Source of the DNA: Marinobacter segnicrescens
Lineage (GTDB): Bacteria > Pseudomonadota > Gammaproteobacteria > Pseudomonadales > Oleiphilaceae
Assembly (NCBI RefSeq): GCF_900111555.1
Contig: NZ_FOHZ01000001.1
Coordinates: forward strand, 372,001 to 436,000
Length of the DNA stretch: 64,000 nucleotides
Reading direction: 5' to 3'
Shown here in pieces: positions 16,863 to 26,500 of the stretch. Numbering within the stretch: position 1 is the first letter of the stretch; each line of letters starts with the position of its first letter. Below the pieces are notes generated by a model, which did no database searches, was not told the origin of the DNA, and worked only from the letters and a program-made list of their open reading frames with translations. The position numbers and the translations under genes were made by a program.

Positions 16863-18539
16863 TTACGCCTTACCCTTCCCCCACGAATCCCGCAGAGTTA
16901 CTGTCCGGTTGAAGACCAGTCGACCGGACTCGGAGGCCTCTTCGTCGAAGAAAAAGTATCCCTCCCGCTCAAACTGGTAAGGCAGGTCGGCACGGGGCTG
17001 CCCCAGGCTCTTCTCGGCGCGGACCTTTTCCAGGCGAACCAGGGATTCCGGATTGATATGGTCAACGAAGTCGCCTTCCTTGTCGCTGTCCGGGCTCTCA
17101 TGGTTGAACAGGCGATCATAGACATTGATGTCCGCCTCAACCGAGTCCGTTGCGGACACCCAGTGAATCACACCGTTGGGCTTGTAGCCTTCCGGGTTAA
17201 CGCCGAGAGTATTCGGATCGTATTCGCAGCGCAGTTCGACAATGTCGCCGCTATCATCCCGAACAATCTCACGACAGGTCATCACGTAACCGCCACGCAA
17301 CCGCACCGCCTGGTCCGGCGCCAGCCGCTTCCACTTGCGGGGAGGCTCCTCCACGAAATCTTCCCGATCGATATACAGCTCCCGGGTCCAGGACACTTCA
17401 CGGGTGCCCATATCCGGGTTCTGGGGGTGCACCGGCAATTCCAGGGTTTCAGAGCTGTCTTCAGGATAGTTGGTGAGCACCACCTTCAGCGGGCGCATGA
17501 CGCACATGGCACGGGGCGCACGGGTGTTCAGGTCCTCACGGATGGCGTGTTCCAGCATGCCCACATCAACCGTGCCGCCGGCCTTGTTGACGCCGATCAT
17601 GTCACAGAACGCGCGAATGGACTCAGGCGTATAGCCCCTGCGGCGCATGCCGGAGATAGTCGGCATGCGAGGATCATCCCAGCTGTCCACGTAGCCTTCG
17701 TCCACCAGCCGCTTGAGTTTGCGCTTACTGGTGACCGTGTAATTCAGGTTCAGTCGCGCAAACTCGATCTGCCGGGGCTTGCAGGGCGCCGAGATATTGT
17801 CGATCACCCAGTCGTACAGTGGGCGGTGATCCTCGAACTCCAGGGTGCACAGGGAGTGGGTAATACCCTCCATGGCATCAGAAATCGGGTGGGTGAAGTC
17901 GTACATCGGGTAAATGCACCACTTGTTACCGGTCTGGTGGTGCTCAGCATAGCGGATACGATAGAGGATCGGGTCCCGCAGGTTGATATTGGGCGATGCC
18001 ATGTCGATCTTCGCCCGCAGCACCAGCTCACCGTTGCCGAACTTGCCGTCCCGCATATCACGGAACAACTGCAGATTCTCTTCCACCGGGCGATCCCGGT
18101 AGGGGCTGTTGCGGCCCGGCTCTTTAAGGGTACCGCGGTATTCGGTCATCTCCTCGGCAGACAGGGAGCAGACATAAGCCTTGCCCTTCTCGATCAATTC
18201 CACCGCGAAATCATGGATGGTATCGAAATAGTCGGATGCAAAATGGACGTCATCGGCCCAGTCATACCCCAACCACTTCACATCCCGCTTGATGGCATCG
18301 ATGTACTCCTGCTCTTCCTTCTCCGGGTTGGTATCGTCAAAGCGCAGGTTGCACTCGCCACCGAAGGTCTCGGCAATACCAAAATTCAGGCAGATAGACT
18401 TTGCATGACCGATGTGCAGGTAGCCGTTGGGCTCCGGCGGAAAACGGGTCACCACCTTGCCGGTGTGGTCACCTTTGGCAATGGCGTCTTCGATCAGGCT
18501 TTGGATAAAATTGTGGGCTTTCTTCGACTCGGCGCTCAT
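16863..18539 (-). CDS. glnS: Glutaminyl-tRNA synthetase
   Basis: A class I synthetase of 558 residues charging tRNA-Gln. The HIGH motif appears in [17 protein letters not shown] and the KMSKS-like loop is [10 protein letters not shown]. The C-terminal anticodon-binding beta barrels are complete, including the [13 protein letters not shown] segment. The length is close to the E. coli enzyme (about 554). It is divergent from ppiB, and cysS follows on the same strand. Confidence 0.98.
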   Translation of the reverse strand: MSAESKKAHNFIQSLIEDAIAKGDHTGKVVTRFPPEPNGYLHIGHAKSICLNFGIAETFGGECNLRFDDTNPEKEEQEYIDAIKRDVKWLGYDWADDVHFASDYFDTIHDFAVELIEKGKAYVCSLSAEEMTEYRGTLKEPGRNSPYRDRPVEENLQLFRDMRDGKFGNGELVLRAKIDMASPNINLRDPILYRIRYAEHHQTGNKWCIYPMYDFTHPISDAMEGITHSLCTLEFEDHRPLYDWVIDNISAPCKPRQIEFARLNLNYTVTSKRKLKRLVDEGYVDSWDDPRMPTISGMRRRGYTPESIRAFCDMIGVNKAGGTVDVGMLEHAIREDLNTRAPRAMCVMRPLKVVLTNYPEDSSETLELPVHPQNPDMGTREVSWTRELYIDREDFVEEPPRKWKRLAPDQAVRLRGGYVMTCREIVRDDSGDIVELRCEYDPNTLGVNPEGYKPNGVIHWVSATDSVEADINVYDRLFNHESPDSDKEGDFVDHINPESLVRLEKVRAEKSLGQPRADLPYQFEREGYFFFDEEASESGRLVFNRTVTLRDSWGKGKA

Positions 18540-18577
18540 AGGGTCTCGGAATGAAAGAGGTGGATCTTAAACGGCCT

Positions 18578-18583
18578 ATTATA
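18578..18583 (-). promoter_or_regulatory. Perfect -10 box ahead of glnS
   Basis: The minus strand reads TATAAT here, 38 nt before the glnS ATG. No good -35 hexamer is visible at standard spacing, so the promoter call rests on the -10 box and position only. Confidence 0.35.
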
Positions 18584-18677
18584 CGCATAAAAGGCGGTCG
18601 GACTCATGCATGGCGGCCAAGTCTTGCGTACAATAAACGTTATATCGATGACCGATCCCTCAATACAGGAAGCTTCA

Positions 18678-19187
18678 ATGATTCTGCTGCAAACCACACA
18701 CGGTGATATCAAGCTGGAACTGGACTACGACAAGGCCCCCGAAACCGCGAAGAACTTTGAACAGTACGTTCGTGACGGCTTCTATGACGGGCTTATTTTT
18801 CACCGTGTAATCAGCAACTTCATGATTCAGGGCGGCGGTTTCGAGCCAGGCATGCAGCCCCGCAAGACCCGCGACCCGATCCAGAACGAGGCCGATAATG
18901 GCCTGAGCAACATGCAGGGTACCGTAGCCATGGCTCGCACCATGGATCCCCATTCGGCCACCGCCCAGTTTTTCATCAATGTGGAAAACAACGGCTTCCT
19001 TGATCATACCGCCAAGACCGCCGAGGGCTGGGGATATTGTGTCTTCGGCCGGGTGGTGGAAGGCATGGACACGGTGAACCGCATCCGTGCCGTGCGCACC
19101 GAAAGCCAGGGCTTTCACGATGATGTCCCGTCAGAGAACGTCGTGATCGTAAAAGCCGAGGTGCTGGAGGATGGGGGCGAAGCGTGA
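18678..19187 (+). CDS. ppiB: Cytoplasmic peptidyl-prolyl cis-trans isomerase B (cyclophilin)
   Basis: A 169-residue cyclophilin without a signal peptide. The ATG at 18678 follows AGGA (18667-18670) and gives the usual length. The active-site region [19 protein letters not shown] and the substrate-channel segments [20 protein letters not shown] and [13 protein letters not shown] are intact. Its stop overlaps the GTG start of lpxH, as in the conserved ppiB-lpxH pair. Confidence 0.97.
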   Translation: MILLQTTHGDIKLELDYDKAPETAKNFEQYVRDGFYDGLIFHRVISNFMIQGGGFEPGMQPRKTRDPIQNEADNGLSNMQGTVAMARTMDPHSATAQFFINVENNGFLDHTAKTAEGWGYCVFGRVVEGMDTVNRIRAVRTESQGFHDDVPSENVVIVKAEVLEDGGEA

Positions 19188-19909
19188 CCATTCGCTTCAT
19201 TTCCGACCTGCACCTTGAAGAGTCACGCCCGGATATCACCGACGCCTTTCTCGCCTTTCTGAAGGACAAGGCCATGGGCATCGAAGCCCTGTACATCCTT
19301 GGCGACTTTTTCGAGGCCTGGATCGGCGACGACGAGCAGACCCCGCTGCAAAACCGGGTGGCAGACGCCCTGCGGGAAGTCAGCGACAGCGGCACCGCCC
19401 TGTACCTGATGCACGGCAACCGGGATTTCCTGATCGGCGAGGATTTCTGCAATCGTTGTGGTGCAGAACTCCTGCCGGACCCCACGGTGGTAGATCTGCA
19501 CGGCACGCCGACCCTGCTGATGCATGGTGACAGCCTGTGCACGGCTGACGTCGAATACCAGAAGTTCCGTGCCAACATGCGTAATGAGCAATGGCAGCAG
19601 ATGTTCCTGCAACGCCCGCTGGCAGACCGGCAGATGGTTGCCCGCCAGCTGCGGGAAATCAGCATGGCCAAGAATCAGGGTAAGGCTGAAACCATCATGG
19701 ACGTAACGCCGGAAGAAGTGGTCCGGGAAATGGAGCATCATCGGGTGCAACGACTGATTCACGGCCACACTCATCGGCCGGCGATCCACCCGCTGACAGC
19801 CAGCGGCCAACCAGCGTGGCGTATCGTGCTGGGAGACTGGGACACCCATGCCTGGTGGCTTGATGTCACCGGTGACCAGGAACCCGCCCTTCACAAGCGG
19901 CCGCTTTAA
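19184..19909 (+). CDS. lpxH: UDP-2,3-diacylglucosamine diphosphatase
   Basis: A 241-residue calcineurin-like phosphoesterase that releases UMP to form lipid X in lipid A synthesis. All metal-binding blocks are present: [43 protein letters not shown] and HGHTHRP. Translation begins at GTG overlapping the ppiB stop (GTGA), indicating coupling. A two-gene membrane/lipid unit follows 32 bp later on the same strand. Confidence 0.97.
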   Translation: MTIRFISDLHLEESRPDITDAFLAFLKDKAMGIEALYILGDFFEAWIGDDEQTPLQNRVADALREVSDSGTALYLMHGNRDFLIGEDFCNRCGAELLPDPTVVDLHGTPTLLMHGDSLCTADVEYQKFRANMRNEQWQQMFLQRPLADRQMVARQLREISMAKNQGKAETIMDVTPEEVVREMEHHRVQRLIHGHTHRPAIHPLTASGQPAWRIVLGDWDTHAWWLDVTGDQEPALHKRPL

Positions 19910-19941
19910 GCAGGTTCCGGTGCCTGCGACAGGAGCTCCCC

Positions 19942-21798
19942 ATGTCGGTTTACAGAGCGCTCCAGGACCAGCGGCTCGGGCTTACCGTGGTGTTGGCCTT
20001 TTTCTGGCTGCTGGTGGTTCGGCTGTGCCTGTTCCTGCAAAGTGGTGTATGGCCGGAAACAGGCTGGCTGCTCCTTAGCGATGCCGCAGGCGCTGTCACG
20101 GTTGCAGGACTGCTGATCCTGGCGCGCTCCTTTTGGCTGAGAACGGCTTTGGTTGTGGCGCTGGGCTGCCTGATGACGGCCTCCGCCATGCACCTCGCAG
20201 CCCACGGCACCTACCCCAGGCTTTCCATGATCAGCAAGGGGGCTGACCCGGTCTTCCTGGCATCATCGGTTTTCAACAGCCAGCTGCTGATGCTCCCCCT
20301 TTATCTGGGCCTGGCCTGGCTGCTCGTACGCATCTATCGATGGCTGGTTCCTATCCCGCCGCGCCGTATTACCTTTGCGACCCTGCTGGTCGTCGTAACC
20401 ACGGGTCTTTACCTCGCCGCCTCCCATAGCCTGACCACCTCCCGGAATAACCTGGTGGCCAGTTTCCTGGCACAAATACCCATGGCATTGATGGCGCCCG
20501 CAGGTGCCCTGGTGGGAGAGGAAGTCGCCGACACCACCGCTCCGGAGCGATCACAAGCTGAACGTGAGTTCTTCGAAGCAGACGTCGCAAGCCCGGATGT
20601 ACCGGAGCCCCCCAATGTCCTGTTGATCATGGTGGAAGGCCTTTCCGCAGGCTATTTTCCGTCTGTCAGCGAGTACCATGAACTGACACCCGTGGTTTCA
20701 CTGCCGGAACTGGAAAACAAGCTTGCCGAGACCGGCTTCCGGCTGTACCGCAACACCCTCAGCATGGAGCGCCAGACAGACCGGGGCACATTTGCCATCC
20801 TCTGTGGCCAGTACCCGGACTTTCAGCGTCTGTCGACAAAGATGAGAGACGTCGCCAACGGCGAGGCCTTCCCCCTGTGCATGCCGGAGTTGTTGCGTTC
20901 ACATGGTTACACCACCGCGTACTGGCAGGCTGCCCCGCTCAGCTACATGAGCAAGGACCGCTTCATGCCGCGCGCCGGATTTATACGGGTTACCGGTTCG
21001 GAAGCCTTCGAGCGAGACGGTGAAACACCGGAGGGCTGGGGGCCGCCCGACCCGATCTACTTTGCCAATGTGGCGAAGCGCCTGCGGGCACTGGACCAGG
21101 AAGCCCCCCGATGGATGGTTACCCTGCTCAACGTGGGCACCCATCACCCGTTCGATACCGGCGGCAAACAGGCCAGCAGTGAACAAGGCGAGCCCCCCTT
21201 GCCCACCGAGCCGTTACAGGCGCGGCGTAATGCCATGCAGGTCATGGAGCAGAGCCTGATTGCCTTCCTCGATGAAATGGACCAGGCTGGTGTCCTGGAC
21301 AATACCCTGGTGATACTCACCTCTGACGAGTCAGGCGGCTTTGTCCGACAGGACCAGGAGTCCTTTCCCCTCAACGGCAACACCGGTGTACTGGCGGTCA
21401 AGCCGCCCCGGCCCGAGGCACTGGACGAGTATGCGGATCGCGATCGCATTGTCGCCCAGCTGGATATCCCGCTGACCATTCTGGATGCCACCGGTACCAG
21501 TAAGCCGATGATCGCGATGACAGGGCGCAGCCTGCTGAGCGGGGAAACCTCAAACCCCCGGGATCTGCTGTTGGCAGACACCTACACCGGCATGAAATTC
21601 TTTCTGCGGGAGAGCGGCGAACTGCTGGCCTGCACCGAGAGCCTGTTACGCTGCGAGACATGGACCTTTGAACCCGGGCGCCTGTTCGGTACCCTGTCAC
21701 CAACCGACAGCGAACCCTTTCTGACCCTGGCACAACGGCTGCGGCTGTTCGGCGAATCCGCCAGAATGCCCACAGGCCCTTCTGTCAGCAGTGAGTAA
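19942..21798 (+). CDS. LtaS/sulfatase-superfamily membrane phosphotransferase
   Basis: A 618-residue inner-membrane protein with about four to five hydrophobic segments in the first ~190 residues, then a large periplasmic alkaline-phosphatase/sulfatase-type domain. Landmarks are the metal-binding LLIMVEGLSAGYFPS, a candidate catalytic threonine in RQTDRGTFAILCGQ, LLNVGTHHPFDTGG and LTSDESGGFV. This architecture matches LTA synthase-like and phosphoglycerol or phosphoethanolamine transferases. The start follows AGGAG, 32 bp after lpxH; the stop overlaps the next gene (TAATG). The neighbour, a glycerophosphodiesterase, favours a glycerophosphate-type group over phosphoethanolamine, but the acceptor is unknown. 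Confidence 0.8.
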   Translation: MSVYRALQDQRLGLTVVLAFFWLLVVRLCLFLQSGVWPETGWLLLSDAAGAVTVAGLLILARSFWLRTALVVALGCLMTASAMHLAAHGTYPRLSMISKGADPVFLASSVFNSQLLMLPLYLGLAWLLVRIYRWLVPIPPRRITFATLLVVVTTGLYLAASHSLTTSRNNLVASFLAQIPMALMAPAGALVGEEVADTTAPERSQAEREFFEADVASPDVPEPPNVLLIMVEGLSAGYFPSVSEYHELTPVVSLPELENKLAETGFRLYRNTLSMERQTDRGTFAILCGQYPDFQRLSTKMRDVANGEAFPLCMPELLRSHGYTTAYWQAAPLSYMSKDRFMPRAGFIRVTGSEAFERDGETPEGWGPPDPIYFANVAKRLRALDQEAPRWMVTLLNVGTHHPFDTGGKQASSEQGEPPLPTEPLQARRNAMQVMEQSLIAFLDEMDQAGVLDNTLVILTSDESGGFVRQDQESFPLNGNTGVLAVKPPRPEALDEYADRDRIVAQLDIPLTILDATGTSKPMIAMTGRSLLSGETSNPRDLLLADTYTGMKFFLRESGELLACTESLLRCETWTFEPGRLFGTLSPTDSEPFLTLAQRLRLFGESARMPTGPSVSSE

Positions 21799-23594
21799 TG
21801 CGACTATTTGTTGATTCGCTTGGTATTCTGCGACGGCACCGTCGCAGCCTGCTGCTTTACCATCTGTTTTTTACCGGCCTGACGCTGGCCCTCCTGGGCC
21901 CAGCTGTCGGTGCCCTGCTGGCGGCGCTGGAGCCTGTGACCGGAGAAGGTGCAATCAGCACTGGCGGCATAGCCACTTTCCTGCTGTCTCCGGGCGGGAT
22001 TATCTGGATGGCGGCGACCCTGACCGGCCTCATGGCCACCCTGACCCTGGAACAGGCCGGGATGACCGTTATCGCCTCCTCAGTGGAGCGTACTGGCGAG
22101 TATCGGCTCACCCTGGCCGCACTCTGGCAAACAGCCCTGCGATCGGGAAAACTGCTCTGGCTAACAGTACTCCAGGTGCTGGGCCATATAGGCATCGCCC
22201 TGCCCTTCCTGTTGCTCATTGCCCTGGCCTGGTGGGGATTGCTGTCTTCCTACGAAGTCTATTTCATTCGCCTGACACGACCATCGGAACTCTGGTGGTT
22301 CCTCGCCATTGCCGGAGTCGCCGTCGCGGGAATGGCCATCTGCAATGGCTGGCTGTTCCTGCGCTGGAGCCTGGCCGAACCCATCGTCACCCTGGAACGA
22401 ACAACAGTCATCGGTGCACTGGCCGCCAGCAGCAGGCGAGTCCACGGCAGTAAAAGGGCGCTGATCACACCGCTGGCGGTTGGCGCAGTGCTGTTATTCG
22501 CCCTGCCGATACTGTTCACCTGGCTGTTCCAGTTACTGGGGACACCTTACCTGGCACTCATGCCCGCCAGCCCCCGGGCGTTACTGCCTGCCATAACCGC
22601 GTACATTGCGCTTTACCTGCTGCTCATGGTTGCCGTGACCTTTGCACTCTCTGCCGGTTACAGTGTGCTGATCTACCGAGTCTACCTTGCCACCAGCGGC
22701 CACTCCCGGAAGCATCACGCGGTTCCGCCGCCGGCCCACACCGGCGCACGGGCCTGGCTGGTTGAGAGCGTGCTGATCGTTACCGTACTGGTCCAGGCGG
22801 GCCTGGTAGTCAACGCCTTCGGTACAGCAGAACAGGTCACGATCACTGCCCACCGGGGCAATGCCTTTGTTGCCCCCGAGAACTCCGCAAGCGCCATCCA
22901 CCGAGCCATCAAAGATGGTGCAGACTACCTGGAGGTGGATGTGCGGATGACCCGGGACGGCAAGCTCGTGTTATGGCACGATGCGAACCTTGCGCGCCTC
23001 CTGGGACGGCCAGAACGGATCTCGTCGCTTCTCTGGGACGACATCCGTGAGCTGGATGCCGGCAGCTGGTTCTCTCCGGATTTCGCGGGGGAACCCATTC
23101 TCACCCTGGAAGAGCTGATCAATATCACCCGGGGCCGGGCAAGACTGTTCCTGGACCTGAAACCAGACCATAACAGCCGCGACCTGGCCCGAAGGGTGGT
23201 TGAGCTCCTGCAACGGGAAAACGCGGTGGAGGGCACCATCATAGCTGCGGCACAGCGGCACGTCCTGAACGAAACCAGGGCCCTGGAACCCGCCCTGCGC
23301 ACGGCCCTGCTGGCCCAGTTTGTAATTGGTCCACTGGATAACGGGCAGTTCGACATCCTCGGCCTGCGCTATAACCAGGCCAGTGCCGCCGCTGTCGCAA
23401 GGGCCCGGCAGCTGGGCTATGAACTGCACGTATGGACCGTCAATCAGCCGGCAGAGATGTCCCGCATGATCGACATGGGTGTCGACAACATCATCACCGA
23501 CCGGCCGGATGTTCTGGCCCGGCTGCTGTCAGCCCGGAAAGAGCTTACCGATGGGGAGCGCCTGGCGCTGAAATTGCGGAACTGGCTGAGATAG
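21798..23594 (+). CDS. Membrane-domain glycerophosphodiester phosphodiesterase
   Basis: A 598-residue protein in two parts. Residues 1-~340 form a multi-span membrane domain (six or more hydrophobic segments) of the type found in long GdpD proteins. Residues ~345-590 are a complete GDPD TIM-barrel: ITAHRGNAFVAPENSASA, DYLEVDVRMTRDGKLV, LWHDANL and the late HVWTVNQPAEM and DNIITDRP. The catalytic His pair, Glu and Asp are present. It would hydrolyse glycerophosphodiesters to glycerol-3-phosphate and an alcohol. The start overlaps the stop of the upstream LtaS-like gene, so the two proteins are made together. Confidence 0.87.
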   Translation: MRLFVDSLGILRRHRRSLLLYHLFFTGLTLALLGPAVGALLAALEPVTGEGAISTGGIATFLLSPGGIIWMAATLTGLMATLTLEQAGMTVIASSVERTGEYRLTLAALWQTALRSGKLLWLTVLQVLGHIGIALPFLLLIALAWWGLLSSYEVYFIRLTRPSELWWFLAIAGVAVAGMAICNGWLFLRWSLAEPIVTLERTTVIGALAASSRRVHGSKRALITPLAVGAVLLFALPILFTWLFQLLGTPYLALMPASPRALLPAITAYIALYLLLMVAVTFALSAGYSVLIYRVYLATSGHSRKHHAVPPPAHTGARAWLVESVLIVTVLVQAGLVVNAFGTAEQVTITAHRGNAFVAPENSASAIHRAIKDGADYLEVDVRMTRDGKLVLWHDANLARLLGRPERISSLLWDDIRELDAGSWFSPDFAGEPILTLEELINITRGRARLFLDLKPDHNSRDLARRVVELLQRENAVEGTIIAAAQRHVLNETRALEPALRTALLAQFVIGPLDNGQFDILGLRYNQASAAAVARARQLGYELHVWTVNQPAEMSRMIDMGVDNIITDRPDVLARLLSARKELTDGERLALKLRNWLR

Positions 23595-23628
23595 CCCCGT
23601 TCGCCGGGTGTAATTTTGGGCAGAGATC

Positions 23629-24486
23629 TCAAAGGGTTTCCGCCGGCTCCCGATAGGTGTCCACCCGGTTCAGCCAGCCCGGCAGCCACCGCTCCCTTTC
23701 TATTGGGTTTACTGCCCGCTGAGCCCTGGCCGTCAGCACTGCGGCTGCCGCCTGACGGAACGCTGGCAATGCCTCCCGAGCCCCCGGGGATTCCATGGCC
23801 TCCAGCACCTGCAGAAGGCCCCAGCCAACACCGTCATACCGTTCCGACTCGGCCAACCCCTCGCCCTTGAAGTTGACATAGTCAATCAAAGCATAGGCGC
23901 CACCCGGCGTTTGCGTCAGCAGGTGGATCTTGCGACGAGTAGCAGCCGGGTCACCCGAGGCGGATGCAATCTGTTCGAGGCCAGCTCGCGCCCGCTGCAA
24001 CAGGAACGCAGTCTGCCCTGCCTGCTCACGCTCCAGCAAACGCCGCAGCGCTTCAATCCGCTCATCCCGGCCTTCGGCCCGCAGGAAAGCCTGCCGGTCC
24101 GGCCACGGCGCCCCGCGCAGGATTTGCGCTTTTAACCATGCGGGCAGTTCCACTCCCTGCCCTTCCAGAAAACTCAACAGGGCCGGAAAGCTTTCCACAA
24201 AACGGCCGTCCACGCCTTCGGGGTACCAGATAAAATGACCAATACCGAGGGAAGGAAAGGCTTCGCCCTGGTTCCAGTGCACCAGGCAGGGCCGGCGGGA
24301 GGAACACTCGTTGCGGTAGACCTGTTGGCCTATCCAGGCCAGTTGTTTTTCTGACAGGTCCAGCTGTGGCTGTTCATTTAAACCAGATAGCCGCTTGCCC
24401 ACGGCACAACCCGTGGTAGCCATTAACAGCGCCCCAACCAACAATACCCGGACTACGGTGCGCCTGAAGGCGCAATAACGTCTCAT
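23629..24486 (-). CDS. Putative lipoprotein of unknown function
   Basis: A 285-residue protein that I do not recognise at family level. The ATG at 24486 is chosen because it places a classic signal sequence (MRRYCAFRRTVVRVLLVGAL) directly before a lipobox-like ATTGC with C27 as the lipidated residue; threonine at -3 is atypical. The mature part has NECSSRRPCLVHWNQGE, then SLGIGHFIWYPEG, faintly reminiscent of lysozyme-like folds with a conserved GIGH segment; this is only a suggestion. The 32-bp gap to the upstream sulfotransferase on the same strand indicates an operon. Confidence 0.7.
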   Translation of the reverse strand: MRRYCAFRRTVVRVLLVGALLMATTGCAVGKRLSGLNEQPQLDLSEKQLAWIGQQVYRNECSSRRPCLVHWNQGEAFPSLGIGHFIWYPEGVDGRFVESFPALLSFLEGQGVELPAWLKAQILRGAPWPDRQAFLRAEGRDERIEALRRLLEREQAGQTAFLLQRARAGLEQIASASGDPAATRRKIHLLTQTPGGAYALIDYVNFKGEGLAESERYDGVGWGLLQVLEAMESPGAREALPAFRQAAAAVLTARAQRAVNPIERERWLPGWLNRVDTYREPAETL

Positions 24487-24517
24487 TGGATAGATCCATA
24501 CTCTCTGTGGCACTGCG

Positions 24518-25414
24518 TCAATGAGCGCCGGGTTCCGCACGGTAACGCTCAAGTGCAGGGCTACCCGGACCCGATGTCGGCGTGACTGGCAGCTCGAATC
24601 CCCAGCGGCGTATATCAAATCCGTAGGCCTGGTAGAACCGCTGCATGTCCGGCGCGAGCTGAGCCATGATATAGGCCTGCTCGGACGGAGCCAGCAAGCG
24701 GGGGCGCCGGGGGGATACCGAAGCCAGTATCCGCTGCCCGGAACGTCTCACCGCAGCCGGCATGCCCTGGGTCACCCGGCCCAGGGGCGAACGTTTGACC
24801 CAACGTTCCAGTGTGCTCTGAACCCGGGTTTGGTTGACCACTTCAAACGACGACGGCCGGTAACGGTCATCGATACCAAGGAAACGACAGACCCTTGCCA
24901 CGACCTGATCCGGGGAGACTTTCAGGTCGTCGAAGTCCAGCACCAGAAAATCCCGCTCCGGGAAAAACCGCCGGAACTGGGTGAGTTGCAAGTGGTAACT
25001 GGAGGTATTGATCAGATGATCATCCACAATCCGGTCGTTGAATGCCATATCCCGGAGCATGTAGTTGTAGTGGGAGACGATGCGCTCCAGTGGATTACGA
25101 ACAATGTAGAGAAACTTCGGCCGGATTCCGTAACCATGGATACGCTGGGGAACCCCGGTTTCCCGCGGGTACTTGGTATAACCGGTCGAGGCCTCCATGG
25201 CGTAGCGATGGACGCCTGCGTCAAAGTTCCACAGCTCGTCGTAGTCACCGACACCCGTCCCGTGACGCTGCAGGGACGAAAAATATTCCGGTTCCTTGGT
25301 CACGGCGGGACAGATTTGTGGGTGGCCGGACAGATAATCATAAAGGGATGAGGTACCGCATTTCATGGCCCCAATGATCATCAGGTGACCGTCGTACGGT
25401 ATATTCCCTGGCAT
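24518..25414 (-). CDS. PAPS-dependent sulfotransferase family protein
   Basis: A 298-residue sulfotransferase of the heparan-sulfate/NodH-like type. The start at 25414 is preferred because AGGAGG lies just upstream; the frame continues 16 codons further without a signal. The 5'-phosphosulfate binding loop is MIIGAMKCGTSSLYDYL, and the 3'-phosphate contact region is IVRNPLERIVSHYNYML, both intact. It would transfer sulfate from PAPS to a carbohydrate, lipid or small-molecule hydroxyl or amine. The acceptor is unknown. A lipoprotein gene follows in the same operon. Confidence 0.85.
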   Translation of the reverse strand: MPGNIPYDGHLMIIGAMKCGTSSLYDYLSGHPQICPAVTKEPEYFSSLQRHGTGVGDYDELWNFDAGVHRYAMEASTGYTKYPRETGVPQRIHGYGIRPKFLYIVRNPLERIVSHYNYMLRDMAFNDRIVDDHLINTSSYHLQLTQFRRFFPERDFLVLDFDDLKVSPDQVVARVCRFLGIDDRYRPSSFEVVNQTRVQSTLERWVKRSPLGRVTQGMPAAVRRSGQRILASVSPRRPRLLAPSEQAYIMAQLAPDMQRFYQAYGFDIRRWGFELPVTPTSGPGSPALERYRAEPGAH

Positions 25415-25553
25415 CCTGGCCTCCTGTCTGGCGCCCGGCAGGTTCCAACTGCCTGGTAGCATGGTGTGTTCCCCCGTAACATTTGCAGAAACTAACCAAT
25501 ACCTCCTCCGGCAACAAGAGTGTAATTATTTTACAGGTTCACCCTTTCAGACA

Positions 25554-25578
25554 TAAAAAACCCGGCCTGGGGCCGGGG
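25554..25578 (-). terminator. Rho-independent terminator after fpr
   Basis: On the minus strand CCCGGCC and GGCCGGG (25561-25577) form a stem with a short TGG/CCA loop, followed by a run of six T residues. It lies about 25 bp past the fpr stop. Confidence 0.8.
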
Positions 25579-25602
25579 TACAAGGCGAGGGGCCTGGAAC
25601 AC

Positions 25603-26373
25603 CTACTGCTCTACAAACGCACGCTCAATGACGTAATGACCCAGGTCACCGGCGCGGGCTTCACGAAAGCCCATGTCATCCAGGATACGGCAGGTATCCT
25701 TCAGCATGCTGGGGCTGCCGCAGACCATGAAACGGTCATTCTCCAGGTCAAACTCCGGCAGGCCCAGGTCGCTGGTCAGTTTGCCGTTTTTCATGGCGTC
25801 GGTGAGACGGCCTTCGTTACGGAACGGCTCGCGAGTGACGGTCGGATAGTACAACAACTTGCCGTCCACCATTTCACCGAAGTATTCATTCTTCGGCAGC
25901 CCTTCAATTTCGTCCTGGTACGCCAGCTCGGAAATATAGCGAACGCCATGGGTCAGGATCACCTTGTCGAAGGCTTCGTAAACTTCCGGATCCTTGATGA
26001 TGCTCATGAACGGCGCCAGACCGGTGCCGGTGCTGATCAGCCACAGGTTTTTCCCGGGCAGCAAGTTGTCAAGAATCAGGGTACCGGTCGGCTTGCGGCT
26101 GACCAGGATCTCGTCGCCCACCTGGATTTTCTGCAAACGGGAGGTCAGCGGGCCATCCGGCACCTTGATGGAGAAAAACTCCAGCTCTTCCTCATAGTTC
26201 GCACTGGCAATGCTGTAGGCCCGCATCAGGGGCTTGCCGTCGGTCTCCAGCCCGATCATGGTGAAATGACCGTTCTTGAACCGGAACCCGGGGTCACGGC
26301 TGGTCGTAAAGCTGAACAGGGTATCGTTCCAATGCCTTACGCTGGTCACCGTCTCTACGTTCATCTTGCTCAT
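25603..26373 (-). CDS. fpr: Ferredoxin/flavodoxin-NADP+ reductase
   Basis: A 256-residue FAD enzyme passing electrons between NADPH and ferredoxin or flavodoxin. The ATG at 26373 has AGGTGG upstream and is preferred over a TTG three codons earlier. The FAD-binding RAYSIAS and the NADP-binding TGTGLAPFMSI are intact, and the chain ends in the short AFVEQ typical of subclass I Fpr. It is divergent from the LysR gene at 26501, as fprA and finR are in Pseudomonas, where the regulator induces the reductase under superoxide stress. Confidence 0.95.
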   Translation of the reverse strand: MSKMNVETVTSVRHWNDTLFSFTTSRDPGFRFKNGHFTMIGLETDGKPLMRAYSIASANYEEELEFFSIKVPDGPLTSRLQKIQVGDEILVSRKPTGTLILDNLLPGKNLWLISTGTGLAPFMSIIKDPEVYEAFDKVILTHGVRYISELAYQDEIEGLPKNEYFGEMVDGKLLYYPTVTREPFRNEGRLTDAMKNGKLTSDLGLPEFDLENDRFMVCGSPSMLKDTCRILDDMGFREARAGDLGHYVIERAFVEQ

Positions 26374-26500
26374 GGTCGTCAATCCACCTGAATATCTGAA
26401 TGCCTTATGGAAAGGTTAACTGCATTGTGTGCATGGTAACCGACGTGTAACCTATCGATGAAATGGGATATTTTCATAACGTTATTCGGGAAAACCGATT
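26374..26500. promoter_or_regulatory. fpr/finR divergent control region
   Basis: This 127-bp gap must hold both divergent promoters and the LysR binding site. AT-rich stretches (for example ATATTTTCATAACGTTATTC) lie near the regulator start, but I cannot define a single T-N11-A box with confidence. Confidence 0.45.

Noticed and set aside
17058..18554. A 498-codon open frame antisense to glnS
   Set aside because: It is the shadow of a GC-rich, codon-biased gene; the glnS motifs on the other strand are unambiguous. The long frames antisense to acnB, glcB, cysS and gltX were rejected for the same reason.
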